NCBI RefSeq assembly: GCF_024362695.1
Contig: NC_065424.1
Coordinates: 5,616,786 to 5,680,785, forward strand
DNA: 64,000 nt
Source of the DNA: Pectinophora gossypiella
Lineage: Eukaryota; Arthropoda; Insecta; Lepidoptera; Gelechiidae
Direction: 5' to 3'
The position numbers and the translations under genes were made by a program. Below, in pieces: positions 22,201 to 30,667 of this stretch. The notes under the pieces are model-generated. The model was not told the origin of the DNA, made no database searches, and worked only from the letters and a program-made list of their open reading frames with translations. Numbering within the stretch: the first letter of the stretch is position 1; each line of letters opens with the position of its first letter.

Positions 22201-23186
22201 TGTTATTTTTTTCTTGACCATGACTTTTTGGGGGTGGAGGCCTGGAGTCCTAAAACACAGGGTATCCTAGTTTAGGCTCCAGCCTCTACAAATATTGTAT
22301 TTTTGTATGTAATTATGTATCCATGTGTTTTATAATTTGTAGAGGAAATAAAGATTTTACTTACTTACTTACTTACTTATTGTCCATAGTGATGTACTAA
22401 AATTATCGATACTTTTAATTTTTAGATTTCCTGTAGACGATAACAAAGAGAAAGAATGGATAATTCGCATTAATAGACGAAATTGGATTCCAAATAAGTA
22501 CAGCCGTATTTGCTCGAAACATTTTACTGCGGATTCATTTATGTGTGTTCCTAATTCAAAGTGGAGGCGTCTTCGAGACGATGCTATTCCTACATTGAAC
22601 ATTATAGATCAGACAGATGAAATGGTGTTTAAATTTAAATTTCAGCCTAGCCTGCATCATCTCACTGCTGGATAGATAGATAAGATATTTGTATCATGTT
22701 ATCACAACACGTTTATACTATCTATCATTCAACTACATATTATTATGTACTTAATAAACTTAGTATATATACTAAGTCTGTAGTTGTTTTATGTCTAAAC
22801 AATTATGAGTTGTACACGTTTTATATAAGTAAATTATTATTATCTTTGATTTCAGATATTAAATCCAAAAGTGTCGACTGGATTTACATGAAAAGGTATA
22901 TCAAATAATTTTCTTTTTTTATATTTTTAACATGATATACATATATAGAGTGTATAATTCAACCAGCTGCACAATGCACTTAAATCAGATATATTTTACT
23001 TTTATTTTTATAGATTATTTTGTACATATACTATTTTAACATTATTATTAAACTTTATTTCAGTTAGTTCAAGAAGACGAGATGAAAAATTTAAAAGAAA
23101 AGCTGAACAAGTCCCGCCTCAAGATCAAACGACTTAATGAAAAAAAAAAAAACAATGTGACAGGGTGTCACAAAGACAGTTTCTAA
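19190..23186 (+). CDS. THAP-domain protein, three exons
   Basis: Joining 19190-19266, 22426-22624 and 23064-23186 gives an open frame of 132 residues with consistent phases. The THAP domain (residues 1 to about 85) has the C2CH zinc ligands: two Cys near the N-terminus (SCVVWGCSS) and CSKHF. It also has the conserved Trp (EWIIRINR), the Phe/Pro positions around FHRFPVD and the closing AVPT-type motif, here AIPT. THAP domains bind DNA sequence-specifically. Exon 3 adds a coiled coil with hydrophobic 3-4 spacing (M, L, L, I, L), likely for dimerisation. Two AATAAA signals follow. The P-element transposase catalytic region that often follows THAP plus coil is absent. Intron 1 contains an LTR retrotransposon in the same orientation. 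Exons 1 and 2 are firm; the exon 2 donor (ATG/GTGTTT) and exon 3 are less sure. Confidence 0.8.
19470..19731 (+). repeat. 5' LTR, 5'-truncated
   Basis: From TTCGATTCTAGCTACCTAGG to CCCTTTTACA it matches 21918-22175 almost exactly. The first ~120 bp of the LTR (TGTAACAACCC onward) are missing or replaced. This may remove upstream promoter elements. Confidence 0.85.
19733..19750 (+). promoter_or_regulatory. Candidate primer-binding site
   Basis: TGGCGCTCCAACTCGTGG follows the LTR end (TTACA, 19727-19731) by one base. It begins with TGG as expected for pairing to a tRNA CCA end. The priming tRNA was not identified. Confidence 0.5.
19880..21610 (+). CDS. Gag-protease polyprotein of the LTR element
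   Basis: 576 residues. The first 200 form a gag-like capsid region (WWDGVKD near 84-90; FVARKRLLF near 133-141). A CCHC zinc knuckle CGFCKNSGHTSEVC is at 222-235. A second, degenerate knuckle (CYGCGAPGVVRTNC, Val for His) starts at 269. A retropepsin-like protease has the HVDTGAKAS active site at 327-335 and a LLGIGFL flap-side motif near 401. The frame runs into the N-terminal part of RT (QQAKLETLLTKHEQF) and then stops at TGA, where a deletion joins it out of frame to RNase H sequence. ATG 19880 is the first good start after the 5' leader. Confidence 0.85.
   Translation: MALSPEQFEVLLNDQRRHQSELIATLAGANKKTLVDCTARFGGNKDSVESFLAALQLFKELEKLTDRDVIKGLPLLLTDDASDWWDGVKDTVTTYTAFKEKIRQKYAPKQPTYLLYNDINTTKQKETETTEDFVARKRLLFSKLPEPKHPETQQIDMVYMLLRLDIRDKIPRNSIGTFDDLIESALGVEKVLEERVQVEVPSTSKPAVTEPAATRRTAKVKCGFCKNSGHTSEVCRKRARAEKSASFNKEASPNKMVDLPTTTTPKVSCYGCGAPGVVRTNCPNCAGKKSQYIKAEDISFCALNVKACVRTRPIMFLEVGGIYGHAHVDTGAKASIASYSLYLNLIEKGYTFKEEQVNLSLADGVAKVQKVLVVQVTVRLNDRFIPTTFLVLPESRNNKTLLGIGFLEAAGVILDLAQFTWKFYDNDTVYELYTEDFAKFTEKAPRNLLGPRINSEDAATPISIASMGRSIPDGTPTADQCASIHPKVRRVAQSTPQPTTIFDGYSPRLEFMFRDAQMTFDQPEEDLSPHTHMLFPDTRYLDIDIGALDISLPPSNMLNAGQQAKLETLLTKHEQF
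21604..21747 (+). pseudogene. RNase H and integrase stubs of the LTR element
   Basis: A second frame reads VLIQGEGADEHPAEYASRLL, the start of a Ty3/gypsy RNase H domain. After AKKV it changes to PENTSRRGTGRPRRNN and stop, which resembles an integrase C-terminus. Two deletions are implied, one removing RT and one removing most of RNase H and integrase. The two stubs remain in frame with each other. Confidence 0.75.
21782..21795 (+). promoter_or_regulatory. Polypurine tract
   Basis: CTGAGGGGGAGAC lies directly before the 3' LTR start TGTAA, as expected for plus-strand priming. Confidence 0.7.
21796..22175 (+). repeat. 3' LTR, complete (380 bp)
   Basis: Starts TGTAACAACC and ends CCCTTTTACA, with TGTAA/TTACA as the short inverted ends. 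GGAATAAACGC near 22097 may hold the polyadenylation signal. Confidence 0.85.
22180..22377 (+). mobile_element. LINE 3' end with (TTAC)n tail
   Basis: Ends GAGGAAATAAAGATTTTACTT followed by five ACTT units just before THAP exon 2. Same tail type as 59614-59912. 5'-truncated and non-coding. Confidence 0.65.
22426..22624 (+). CDS. THAP gene exon 2
   Basis: Preceded by a pyrimidine-rich acceptor (ACTTTTAATTTTTAG). It encodes FPVDDNKEKEW through the CSKHF zinc ligands to the AIPT motif. The donor is taken at 22625 (GTGTTT), which gives phase 0 into exon 3. If unspliced, the frame ends at TAG 22673-22675, giving a shorter protein. Confidence 0.8.
23064..23186 (+). CDS. THAP gene exon 3 (coiled coil)
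   Basis: Acceptor TTTATTTCAG at 23054-23063. The phase-0 frame reads LVQEDEMKNLKEKLNKSRLK, then IKRLNEKKKNN to TAA at 23184. A coiled coil directly after a THAP domain is common in P-element-type transposases. A run of 13 A at 23140-23152 could cause slippage or sequencing error and affects only the last residues. Confidence 0.65.
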   Translation, partial: LVQEDEMKNLKEKLNKSRLKIKRLNEKKKNNVTGCHKDSF

Positions 23187-23210
23187 GCAAATTGACACTG
23201 TTTAGAAATT

Positions 23211-23267
23211 AATAAATTTGTATTTATTGTAAATATAATGTACATAATTAATAACGTGTGAAATAAA
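23211..23267 (+). terminator. Polyadenylation signals of the THAP gene
   Basis: AATAAA at 23211-23216 and 23262-23267, 25 and 76 bp after the stop codon, in an AT-rich context. They mark the probable transcript end. Confidence 0.6.
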
Positions 23268-23861
23268 TACTTGCTAATGAACAGATTTACGATCTAATTT
23301 ATATTTCATTTTACCTCCTTTTCTTATTTACTCCTACTCCAACACTCCAGGTTGATACGAACTGCGCCCAATAAAGAATGTAATGAATGTTATAGATTTG
23401 TGTAAGCGACTTAGATAAATCTTGACTAAACCTTCCTTTACAAATACAAATATACTTTATTGCACACAACATACAATACTTACAAGTTTTGCACGAAAGA
23501 TACAGTACACCACCTACCTACCTTTTACTTTCCCTTTCTGTTCTCTTATGAATACTTGTATGCCGTATTTTTTTAAGTATAATGCTATATCTAGTAGGTA
23601 CGAGTATGGTAATCCTAGTATTGAAACAGCTTGTAGCCCTAGTAAAGACCGCCATTTTATGTTTACAGAGTGGCACGTTTTTTCTGTAGGTATTTCCAGT
23701 CCATACTCTTTTCTATGTCTATGGCGTGACCCCATCGGGTCTCTTACCGTCTGTGCGGCTTAGACCCGGCGGCGGCGGTTCCAATTTGCACGGCACGTCG
23801 ATCGACACCAGTGCACGGCGGATGACATCATAAATAAATTCGAATATTACAAAATACTTAC
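23268..23861. other. Spacer between THAP 3' end and inverted exon copy
   Basis: Contains a minus-strand L8-type LINE tail near 23450-23495 (ATACTTTATTGCACAC). A further unrecognised stretch includes CGCATAGACATAG- and GGCGGCGG-rich sequence at 23720-23790. No THAP exon 2 copy was found on the minus strand here. Confidence 0.5.
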
Positions 23862-23922
23862 CGATGAAACGATAACAGTTGGCTATTTTCTTTCCTTCCT
23901 GAATGTGAGCTGCAGCTCCAAA
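23862..23922 (-). pseudogene. Inverted partial copy of THAP exon 1
   Basis: On the minus strand VWSCSSHSGRKENSQLLSFH aligns with exon 1 of the THAP gene. It has the same splice donor (CG/GTAAGT; plus-strand ACTTACCG at 23856-23863). Differences are mostly silent (GTA/GTT, AGA/AGG, CTT/CTG, CTG/TTA), plus one Gly-to-Ser change and one in-frame codon loss. The start codon region is not conserved: the ATGTCTTGTGTG of exon 1 is absent. No matching exon 2 follows on that strand. Confidence 0.75.
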
Positions 23923-24229
23923 CTAATATAAACCAGACAATATAATCCAAAAATGGTTAGATACTTACCTATCAGAGACAGAGTCTCCTTTCATCAAGAA
24001 GAAGATAATTGCATCCTACAAAAAGAAATCTTGTAAAAAAAATTTATCGACATTAATTTTAAGTAAATTTAATTTTATCGACATATTACTAAAGTGAAAC
24101 CCAACACTAGGCAATGAAAAACTTGTGACAACCTACGAAATTACGAAACAATTTTTGTATATGCGTCTTTGTCTAACATTACGCCGGTTCCGTAAGATAA
24201 AGTAGAGCAGAATTATAGAGTTCTGTTGC

Positions 24230-24277
24230 TATTTTAGCCTTCCTTCTATGCTTTAGTTATTGTTCTGAGATTATAAT
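24230..24277 (-). repeat. 48-bp inverted repeat, right copy
   Basis: TATTTTAGCCTTCCTTCTAT...GAGATTATAAT; pairs with 18798-18845. It is about 308 bp upstream of the exon 1 copy on that strand, so the two duplicates are colinear. Confidence 0.85.
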
Positions 24278-24354
24278 ATATTAAATGATTCACTGACTGG
24301 GAACTGATATTATGCAGCCAAATTACTAAATTGTATAACAACATTTTGTGTTTT

Positions 24355-24670
24355 TTTTTTTTTTTAAAGAACGTCTTAGGCCCCGTGCCGGGTTTTTTCT
24401 TGCAGCTTCTTTTCCCCGGCTAGATACAGGTTGTGAGAAGCTGCAGAAGTTTTAGACGGATGAGACGTTCGTTATGGTTGCCTGGAAGAAATCGCTTTAA
24501 GCGATAAGGCCGCCATTTGCCATGTACTTAATTAAGAGACTTTTTGTAATTATTTATTTTTAGTTTGGTGCAATAAAGTGTATTTGTATTGTATTGTATT
24601 GTTATGTAAAAAATGACGATTCAAAGTGTAACTATGTTACCTACTGAATAGAGATATTTTTGAATTTGAA
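24355..24670 (+). mobile_element. L9 LINE 3' end with nested L8 tail
   Basis: L9 sequence (AAAGAACGTCTTAGGCC; GGTTGTGAGAAGCTGCAG; GATGAGACGTTCGTTATG) resumes at 24600 (AAATGACGATTCAAAGTG) after an L8 block at about 24480-24598 (GAAGAAATCGCTTTAAGCGA...GTGCAATAAAG). Uninterrupted L9 copies at 48178-48365 and 46440-46610 confirm the nesting. Confidence 0.7.
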
Positions 24671-24910
24671 TATCCCTGCGACTGTTTTGTAAGCGACAGT
24701 TAACTAAGAGCGAGGCTAGTGCCTTAGGGGGCGGTTAGAGAAATCGTCCAGTCATTAGAGGTTGGACATACGGACATCAGTCCCAATTGGGGTATAAATG
24801 CTAACGAGGAATCTGCACTGAATGTATAATGGCAGTAGTTGGACTGTTTCACTTGTAGCAGCATTTAAATTGTCATGTCACACAGACACTCACTTTGAGG
24901 CCACTTTGCT

Positions 24911-25165
24911 GATCACTTTGTGAGACTGTCCTTTGTTTGGTAAGGACTTTTCAGGCTTGAATCACCTGATTGTACGAAAAAGTAAGATGATTCCGTGCTT
25001 CGGAGGGCACGTTAAGCCGTTGGTCCCGGCTATTAGTCGTAAAAAACACCTCCTCCAGCATTGGAGCAGCGTGGTGGAGTATGCTCCATACCCCCTCCGC
25101 TTGATTGAGGGGAGGCCTGTGCCCAGCAGTGGGACGTATATAGGCTATTTATGTTTATGTATGTA
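24911..25165 (+). mobile_element. SINE-B, head missing
   Basis: From GATCACTTTGTGAGACTGTC through the core to CAGCAGTGGGACGTATATAG. The tRNA-like part is replaced by unrelated sequence. Confidence 0.85.
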
Positions 25166-25236
25166 TGTCATGCAGATATGGCATTCCAACTTGACATTGT
25201 GAGGTAACAGGTTCGAATCTCAGCACGCGCTTAAAA

Positions 25237-25527
25237 GAATCTTCTTCTTCTTCTTCTATCGTGTGGGTTGTGAAGTGGATGGCCCCTGACATGGCTCATG
25301 TACCGACTACTAACTTACATCAGTAAGTAGTAACCGGGACCTAAGGCTTAACGTGCCTTCCGAAGCACGGATCATCTTAATTTCGGACAATCAGGTGATC
25401 AGTCTGTAATATCCTAACCAAACTAGGGATCACAAAGTAATTTTTGTGATATATCTCCTCCGGGATTTGAACCCGAGACCTCCGGACCGTGAGCCGAACG
25501 CTCAAACCACTGCACCACGGAGGCCAC
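25237..25527 (-). mobile_element. SINE-C, near full length
   Basis: The minus-strand tRNA-like head (GGCCTCCGTGGTGCAGTGG, box B GGGTTCAAATCCC), a shared core and an (AAG)n tail (CTTCTTCTTCTTC at 25241) are present. Part of the middle is deleted relative to 42113-42442. Confidence 0.8.
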
Positions 25528-25534
25528 TTAAAAT

Positions 25535-25790
25535 AATGATTTTCGAATTTGTTCTCGAACTCATGTTTCGATCGTAGATTACCACGTTGAGCAGTGGTAA
25601 AGTTAAACATCACGGGAAATGCATTTACGGAGGTATGTGACTTAACCTGTATTGGGCTGGTTTTCCCTTCGCGGGTTGGTAGGTCAAACATGCAGTCGCT
25701 CTTGTAAAAAACCGGACGTGTGGAATCTTCAGGTTTAAGCGGACGCTGGGGAAACGGGATGTCGCTAGAGAGATAATTATGATCTGTGAT
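25535..25790 (+). mobile_element. SINE-D body
   Basis: GAATTTGTTCTCGAACTCAT, GAAATGCATTTACGG, CTGTATTGGGCTGGTTTTCC and CGGGTTGGTAGGTCA occur in family order. The head is missing; directly downstream of SINE-C. Confidence 0.75.
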
Positions 25791-25976
25791 AGTGATTATA
25801 ATTCCTTACAAAACTGTAATAGCTACCAGCGCGGACGTCTCGAAAAAATCTGTAAAAGTGTAGAAAAAGTCTAAACAGCGACTTCTCAACTACACTCTGG
25901 CTTACAGCCAACTATATATAAATACAGGGTGCTATATATATAGATCGCGAGGAGCGGAAATCTGTTATTCGAGCCC

Positions 25977-26420
25977 TACGGTCACGAGCATTAATATGTA
26001 TACACTTTGGTACCATGTCACATTTTTTTTTTTTGACAAATTGAACTGTAAGTCTCACTAAATGTCAAATATGACTGCCTAGTCAATCAACAATCCATCA
26101 AAAGTCGCGGCCAAATCTACGACATATTTAGTAGCTAACTTCGTTTTCGTAAACATGAAATTCGTCTTGTGAGACACGCAACTACTGTAATGCTCCATAT
26201 GTTCAGTTTTATTGGCTATATTGTCAATAAATAGGTCATGTGAATATGCTTTTGTGTAGGAAAAAACATTATAAAATTGTTTCACGATATAAGAATCCAA
26301 TCAAAAATATAAATGTGAAATGAGAGCCAAGTTCAATGGTCAGTCCTGAAATGTATGGATAAGTAACAGTATAACATAACAGAGTCCTAAAGTGGGTACA
26401 TTATATTGCTCATGACTGTA
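25977..26420 (-). repeat. M1 copy split by an unknown 300-bp insertion
   Basis: M1 arms at 25977-26071 (TACGGTCACGAGCATTAATA start) and 26377-26420 (ending CATGACTGTA). Between them is a sequence not seen elsewhere in the window. The insert contains a 73-residue minus-strand frame (26079-26300) that was not recognised. Confidence 0.7.
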
Positions 26421-26469
26421 CATCCCAACAGAGGATAAAAGGATTAGAAGAAGAAGAAGAGCTATATAT

Positions 26470-26750
26470 AAATACAGATCCCTCTCAGTTTTCGTTACGG
26501 TGTTACTAACAGCCATACGTACCCGTACGGCTACCTGTACGTACATACTTTTTTTTTTAATTAATAGTAGAAATTGTACAAAAAGTGACTTAAAGCTAAA
26601 TATGTCGGCGCGTTGGCGACGTATGCACTCAATTATAACATAATGCAATGTGACAAAGATGGCAGAGACCACGCACTTGTACCTACGGGGTGTAAGTGAC
26701 ATCGTAACGAATATTGAGCGGGAAGATTCAGGTCATGACGAAAAAAAAAG
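26470..26750. repeat. FB1 remnants with insertion
   Basis: Arms TTTTCGTTACGGTGTTACTA and AAGTGACATCGTAACGAATA, separated by GTACGTACATAC-type sequence and an unrecognised AT-rich block. Confidence 0.5.
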
Positions 26751-26864
26751 AAAAAAATCTGGTTAATAGTTTTAGGTTTAAATAATTTGAAGACCAAATT
26801 ATGTACCCAAATTCATACAATAAATTATTTGATTTTATTATTAGATATTCATATCTCCATAGCG

Positions 26865-27055
26865 TTATCCCGTTATTCACAGGGTCCGCTTACCTAACTT
26901 GAAGATTTGACAGGTCCGGTTTTTTTCAGAAACGACTGTCTGTCTGACCTTCCAACCCGCAAAGGGAAGCCCAATATAGGTTAGGTCACATACCTCCGAA
27001 AACGCATTTCTCGGGAATGTGGGTTTCCTCATGATGTTTTTTTCTTCACCGCTAA
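26865..27055 (-). mobile_element. SINE-D 3' part
   Basis: ACAGGTCCGGTTTTTTTCAG, CCTTCCAACCCGCAAAGG and GCATTTCTCGGGAATGTGGG are in minus-strand family order. Confidence 0.7.
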
Positions 27056-27059
27056 TTTT

Positions 27060-27240
27060 TGGATATTAATTAATTTTCTATTACAAAAGTGTGGAATTAA
27101 TTATTTTCAATTCCACACTTTTGTAATAGAAAATTATATTTTAAATTATTACGAAAAATTCCACTTGATATTAACTCAGAATCATGAGCTGAATCATCCC
27201 CCTCAGTATTCGGTACGGTATCACTAACATCCTGTATAAT
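27060..27240. repeat. FB1 copy, right arm and centre
   Basis: A strong central palindrome (CCACACTTTTGTAATAGAAA near 27110 and its complement near 27070) is followed by the arm AGTATTCGGTACGGTATCACT. Confidence 0.6.
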
Positions 27241-27499
27241 ACAATTGTTGAGTATGTCTGTCAATATAACTTATTGTCTCGACAAAAAATGAAAAGAAAC
27301 GAAGTATCTTTTGTAAAAGAATTCGCATCAAGGCAATAAATGTCACATTGTTGAAAGAAAAATCTTTATTTTTCGAATATATATATTTTTTATTAAAAGC
27401 TGTTTAGTGGATATTTGTTTGCTTTTTTTACTTCAGATATAAAATATTTGTTGTGATTACTTGTCGACTAATATAATCACCTACTTACCTACCGATAAA

Positions 27500-27655
27500 A
27501 AGCAAGAAGATTCCGTGCTTCGGAAGCCGTTGGTCCCAGCTTTTAGTCGTAAAACACAAATCCGCAGTGGGGCAGGGTGGTCTACCTATGCTCCATACCC
27601 TCTCCGGTTGATAGAGGGGAGGCCTGTGCCCAGCAGTGGGACGTATACATGTTTA
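27500..27655 (+). mobile_element. SINE-B 3' half, diverged
   Basis: AAGATTCCGTGCTTCGGAAG, a core with deletions, and GCCCAGCAGTGGGACGTATA. Confidence 0.7.
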
Positions 27656-28238
27656 TTTTAGAGTCGGGGAGCCTTTTTTTCACGTGACTTTTAACTTGCC
27701 GCAGATGGCATTAAGTACTTCGACGGACTAAAGTCGGGGAGGCGAAAGCCGTGAAGGAGCAAGACAGCGCGCGTGGGCTGTCTCGTTTGCACTTATGCGT
27801 TCGGCGACATACGGTAAGACTGAGATTTTTATATGCAGTGTCCGGGCTGTCCACCTGTATATTCTTTACCATCGTCCCGCTATCCATTACAGCCAACACA
27901 CACAGAAGATAAAATCAGCTAAGATATTAAGATCAAACGCGCATATTCGTCTTGTGCACATCAAATGTTTATGTAGGGGACATGTCATTTCCTGAGTTTA
28001 CAGCGTCATGAAATACGGCTTTGATGGACTAATTTTGATTGGAGAACAGGTGGGGTAATGTAGAGGAAATGGGATGGAGATAATTTTGTTATTGTGTCGC
28101 AAACGTTATAAACACCGGGTTCGATTGCAGCCTCCGCGGCACAGCAACAGTACCGCGCGTGGCGCGAATCATATCGACGGCTTCGACCAAACATGTACCG
28201 AATGCTATCTACACTGATAACGTCTAACGGTTATTGGC

Positions 28239-28383
28239 CTAAGGGTGGTATTAATAAACTAATCTCCGCTGACACTGCCCTCAAGATCATGCTTAAGTCC
28301 CTGTTTTTATAAAAGAACTGACATTGGCATGATCTTGAGGGCAGTCTCTAAGCTGAGATTAGTTTATCAATACCACCCTTAGT
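28239..28383. repeat. Hairpin element with ~55-bp arms
   Basis: CTAAGGGTGGTATTAATAAA...GCCCTCAAGATCATGC pairs with GCATGATCTTGAGGGC...TTATCAATACCACCCTTAG. A loop of about 35 bp separates the arms. It is probably a MITE and resembles hairpin RNA precursors in form. Confidence 0.75.
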
Positions 28384-28401
28384 CCTCGATATGATTATTT
28401 T

Positions 28402-28438
28402 TTACCGACTTCAAAAAAGGAGGAGGTTCTCAATTCGA

Positions 28439-28478
<40 letters not shown>
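28402..28478. repeat. GA-rich motif plus (AT)n microsatellite
   Basis: TACCGACTTCAAAAAAGGAG...TCTCAATTCGACC, then about 18 AT units (28441-28476). The same motif occurs inverted inside the SINE-B copy at 62497-62540. Confidence 0.65.
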
Positions 28479-28480
<2 letters not shown>

Positions 28481-28740
28481 CCGGCCAAGTAATTAGTGTC
28501 ATCTGCGGCAAATCTACAATAAGTCACGTCAAAAAAAGATATGATTCACGCCGCCGCCGAGTTGGGGTCTGTAGGCAAGTTGCTAATAATTATAAAAAAC
28601 AATAGCTTTTTTAACGTGACTTATTTTTAGATTTGCCGCAAATGACATTAACTACTTGGCTGGACAAATGGGGAGCGCTGAGGGCTCTTACCCAGGACTA
28701 CATTTTAAGACAACAGGCCTGATGCCCAGTTGGGCGTGAC
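28478..28740. mobile_element. Two RE-E fragments in opposite orientation
   Basis: 28478-28528 (+) is a 3' end with a short A tail. 28600-28740 (-) runs from ACGTGACTTATTTTTAG to GATGCCCAGTTGGGCG. Confidence 0.65.
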
Positions 28741-28920
28741 CCTCGATGTATGTTTATGTAAACAGCATTCTCAGCAGTCTAATAAGCATAGAATAAAGAA
28801 AAAATACAGAATGAACACTCTCTTAAGTACCATTATCGTAAGTTTTTCTTGCAGCTATTTTTCTCGCCTATACAGACATTTTTATTACAAATAATATTCT
28901 CTCGCCAAACTGACACAAGC

Positions 28921-29055
28921 AGGCTTAGCACCGTAAGCGCGCGACTCTTTCTCGCCTCGACATACGTCACCCGTCAGTCTCTCACAGGACAGCACAGAAA
29001 GAGACAGAAGATCTCTGTCGCGGCGAGAAAGAGTCGCGTGCTTACGGTGCTTAGC
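28921..29055. repeat. Hairpin element with ~35-bp arms
   Basis: GGCTTAGCACCGTAAGC...CGACTCTTTCTCGCC pairs with GGCGAGAAAGAGTCGCG...GCTTACGGTGCTTAGCC. Inside, CGTCAGTCTCTC and GAAAGAGACAG form a further weak stem. Confidence 0.7.
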
Positions 29056-29651
29056 CCGCAAGTTTTACTTTATGAGAATCTACATTAGTTTTATGTTCTT
29101 ATGTAATTTAAGATGCAAAGTGTAACTATGTTACCGACTGATGAAGATAGAGTTTGAGTTATCGGTGCCGAGCTAAATTTACCTCACACCCCCGCTGGGT
29201 CTTACTTTAGTCTTTAGCCTTAAGCTGTTAAAGAGTAAGGGAGCGCGCGCGAACGGTAGGTCTCGCTTGCACTTACGCGGAAAGACGGCACTTGATAAGT
29301 ACGAGATACTTGTTTGGAGTGTCCAGGCTGCTAAAAAGGTTTAAAAAAGGGGGAGGAAACCAAGCCGGAAATGAAGCCAGCCGCAATATTCTACGTGGTG
29401 TTAACAACCTTTTTAGGTTCCATTTCCGCTGGCGGTATTTGTGTAGATAATGATGTTTGGGCGATTAGTTCGTGTTTCCAAGAACTTTGCTGGACTTAGG
29501 GGAAAAAAGCAAAATATGCTTTTAGTTGGTGCTCGTCGTATTCGAAACCTGTAGGGGACAAATCACAAAAATCACTTTCATAAGAGGATAATATGAGAAA
29601 TAATTATAATCGACAATGACAGAGATAAGACATGTCAGTTTATGTCATTAA

Positions 29652-30031
29652 TGGCTCCGATTTATGCAGACACCTCCTAATTTTACTTTAAGTTATACCT
29701 GTCATTTTCTTATCCGCCGAAAAGGAAAGGGACGGATGTTTGACAGCTTTTAATTTTAGGAAGAATGAGTAAATGAATGAATAACCCGGGCGAATCAAAA
29801 AGGTATCTCGCTGATACGCAAACATTTTCACGTGTGCTGTCAACTTAATTCTGTCGGGTTATTGGCCAATGTAAAATTTTTAGACGGTTGTTTTAGATTT
29901 GTGCTTAAAATAGACGTGTGTTCCAAAAAAATTATGCTTGTCGATTACTCGTCCCTTTCCGTTTCGGCGGATAAGAAAATGACAGATATAACTTAAAATA
30001 AAATTAGATGGTATTTACAAGAATTAGCACC
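29652..30031. repeat. FB2 foldback, full copy
   Basis: Left arm from GGCTCCGATTTATGCAGACA; right arm to TATTTACAAGAATTAGCACC. Both contain CATTTTCTTATCCGCCGAAA or its complement. Confidence 0.75.
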
Positions 30032-30084
30032 ATTATCACTCTAAGTGTCGATTGTCATATAATCGTTTGCCACTTGGCTAACTG

Positions 30085-30230
30085 CCCCGGTTCTTTGCAG
30101 TTTCTTGTCATTTCTTCTCTTCAGCCATAACACCTTGTGAAATGACGTAAATTCAAAAATGTTACATTGACCTTCAACAAGTTTATCCATGATAATTACG
30201 TTGAATAAATTATTCTGATTTCTGATTGCG
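30085..30230 (+). mobile_element. L10 LINE 3' end
   Basis: GCAGTTTCTTGTCATTTCTT...TTACGTTGAATAAATTATTC then TGATTTCTGATT. Also found at 50880-51172, 59915-60190 (+) and, reversed, at 32820-32900 and 58020-58260. Confidence 0.7.
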
Positions 30231-30667
30231 TTTCCGCGCAGGGCTATGAAGGATTTCATATTATAATACTACTTGGTGTTTTAAAACACGACTTCTCACT
30301 TGTCCCAAAGAGTAGAACAGGTGACATTTCCAGAAAATGTGGGATATGTAAATGTAATTTTGGAGTATGCTACGCGCTATTTCACCATTCTCTTTGACAT
30401 TTCTCAGGTCATTAGCTCAGAGCAAGATTCTAGACTCAAAGGCGGCAAATGTGTCGCAAAGTAAAAACATACTTGTGTTAGAAGGATAATGTGCACTATT
30501 CTTTGCTCTGCTTCCTTTTAATAAAACAGGGGTAGGAATCGCTGTTCTTTTTTTAAAATTTATCTGTGATGTATTTTATTTATATCTATACCTATTTTGT
30601 ATGTGTATTAGTCTATTATACATATAATTATTATAAGTAAGTAGTGTTCTTTAGATTATGGTAAGAT

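Larger units (their letters stand above)
18798..24277 (+). mobile_element. THAP unit: 5.5-kb block with 48-bp inverted termini
   Basis: The block begins and ends with the same 48 bp in opposite orientation and contains the THAP gene. Outside it, a tandem repeat unit of about 105 bp seems split. Its left part is at 18740-18780 (CCATAGAAAACTTTCG...AAAAAGACTCTCAT) and its right part is at 24290-24345 (CTGGGAACTGATATTATGCAGC). The intact neighbouring unit at 18629-18738 shows the two halves joined. This fits insertion of a THAP-bearing DNA transposon. No catalytic transposase domain is present. An inverted segmental duplication of a host gene remains possible. Confidence 0.5.

Noticed and set aside
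22856..22895. A possible 40-bp extra THAP exon (acceptor TTTGATTTCAG, donor AAAAG/GTATAT)
   Set aside because: Including it breaks the reading frame in every phase compatible with exon 2 and exon 3. Skipping it gives a phase-0 join and a sensible coiled coil.
23955..24017. Exon-like block on the minus strand upstream of the inverted THAP exon 1 (TTTTTGTAG/GATGC to GATAG/GTAAGT)
   Set aside because: Good splice-like signals, but no phase joins it to the THAP frame without a stop. It could be untranslated, and evidence is too thin to annotate.
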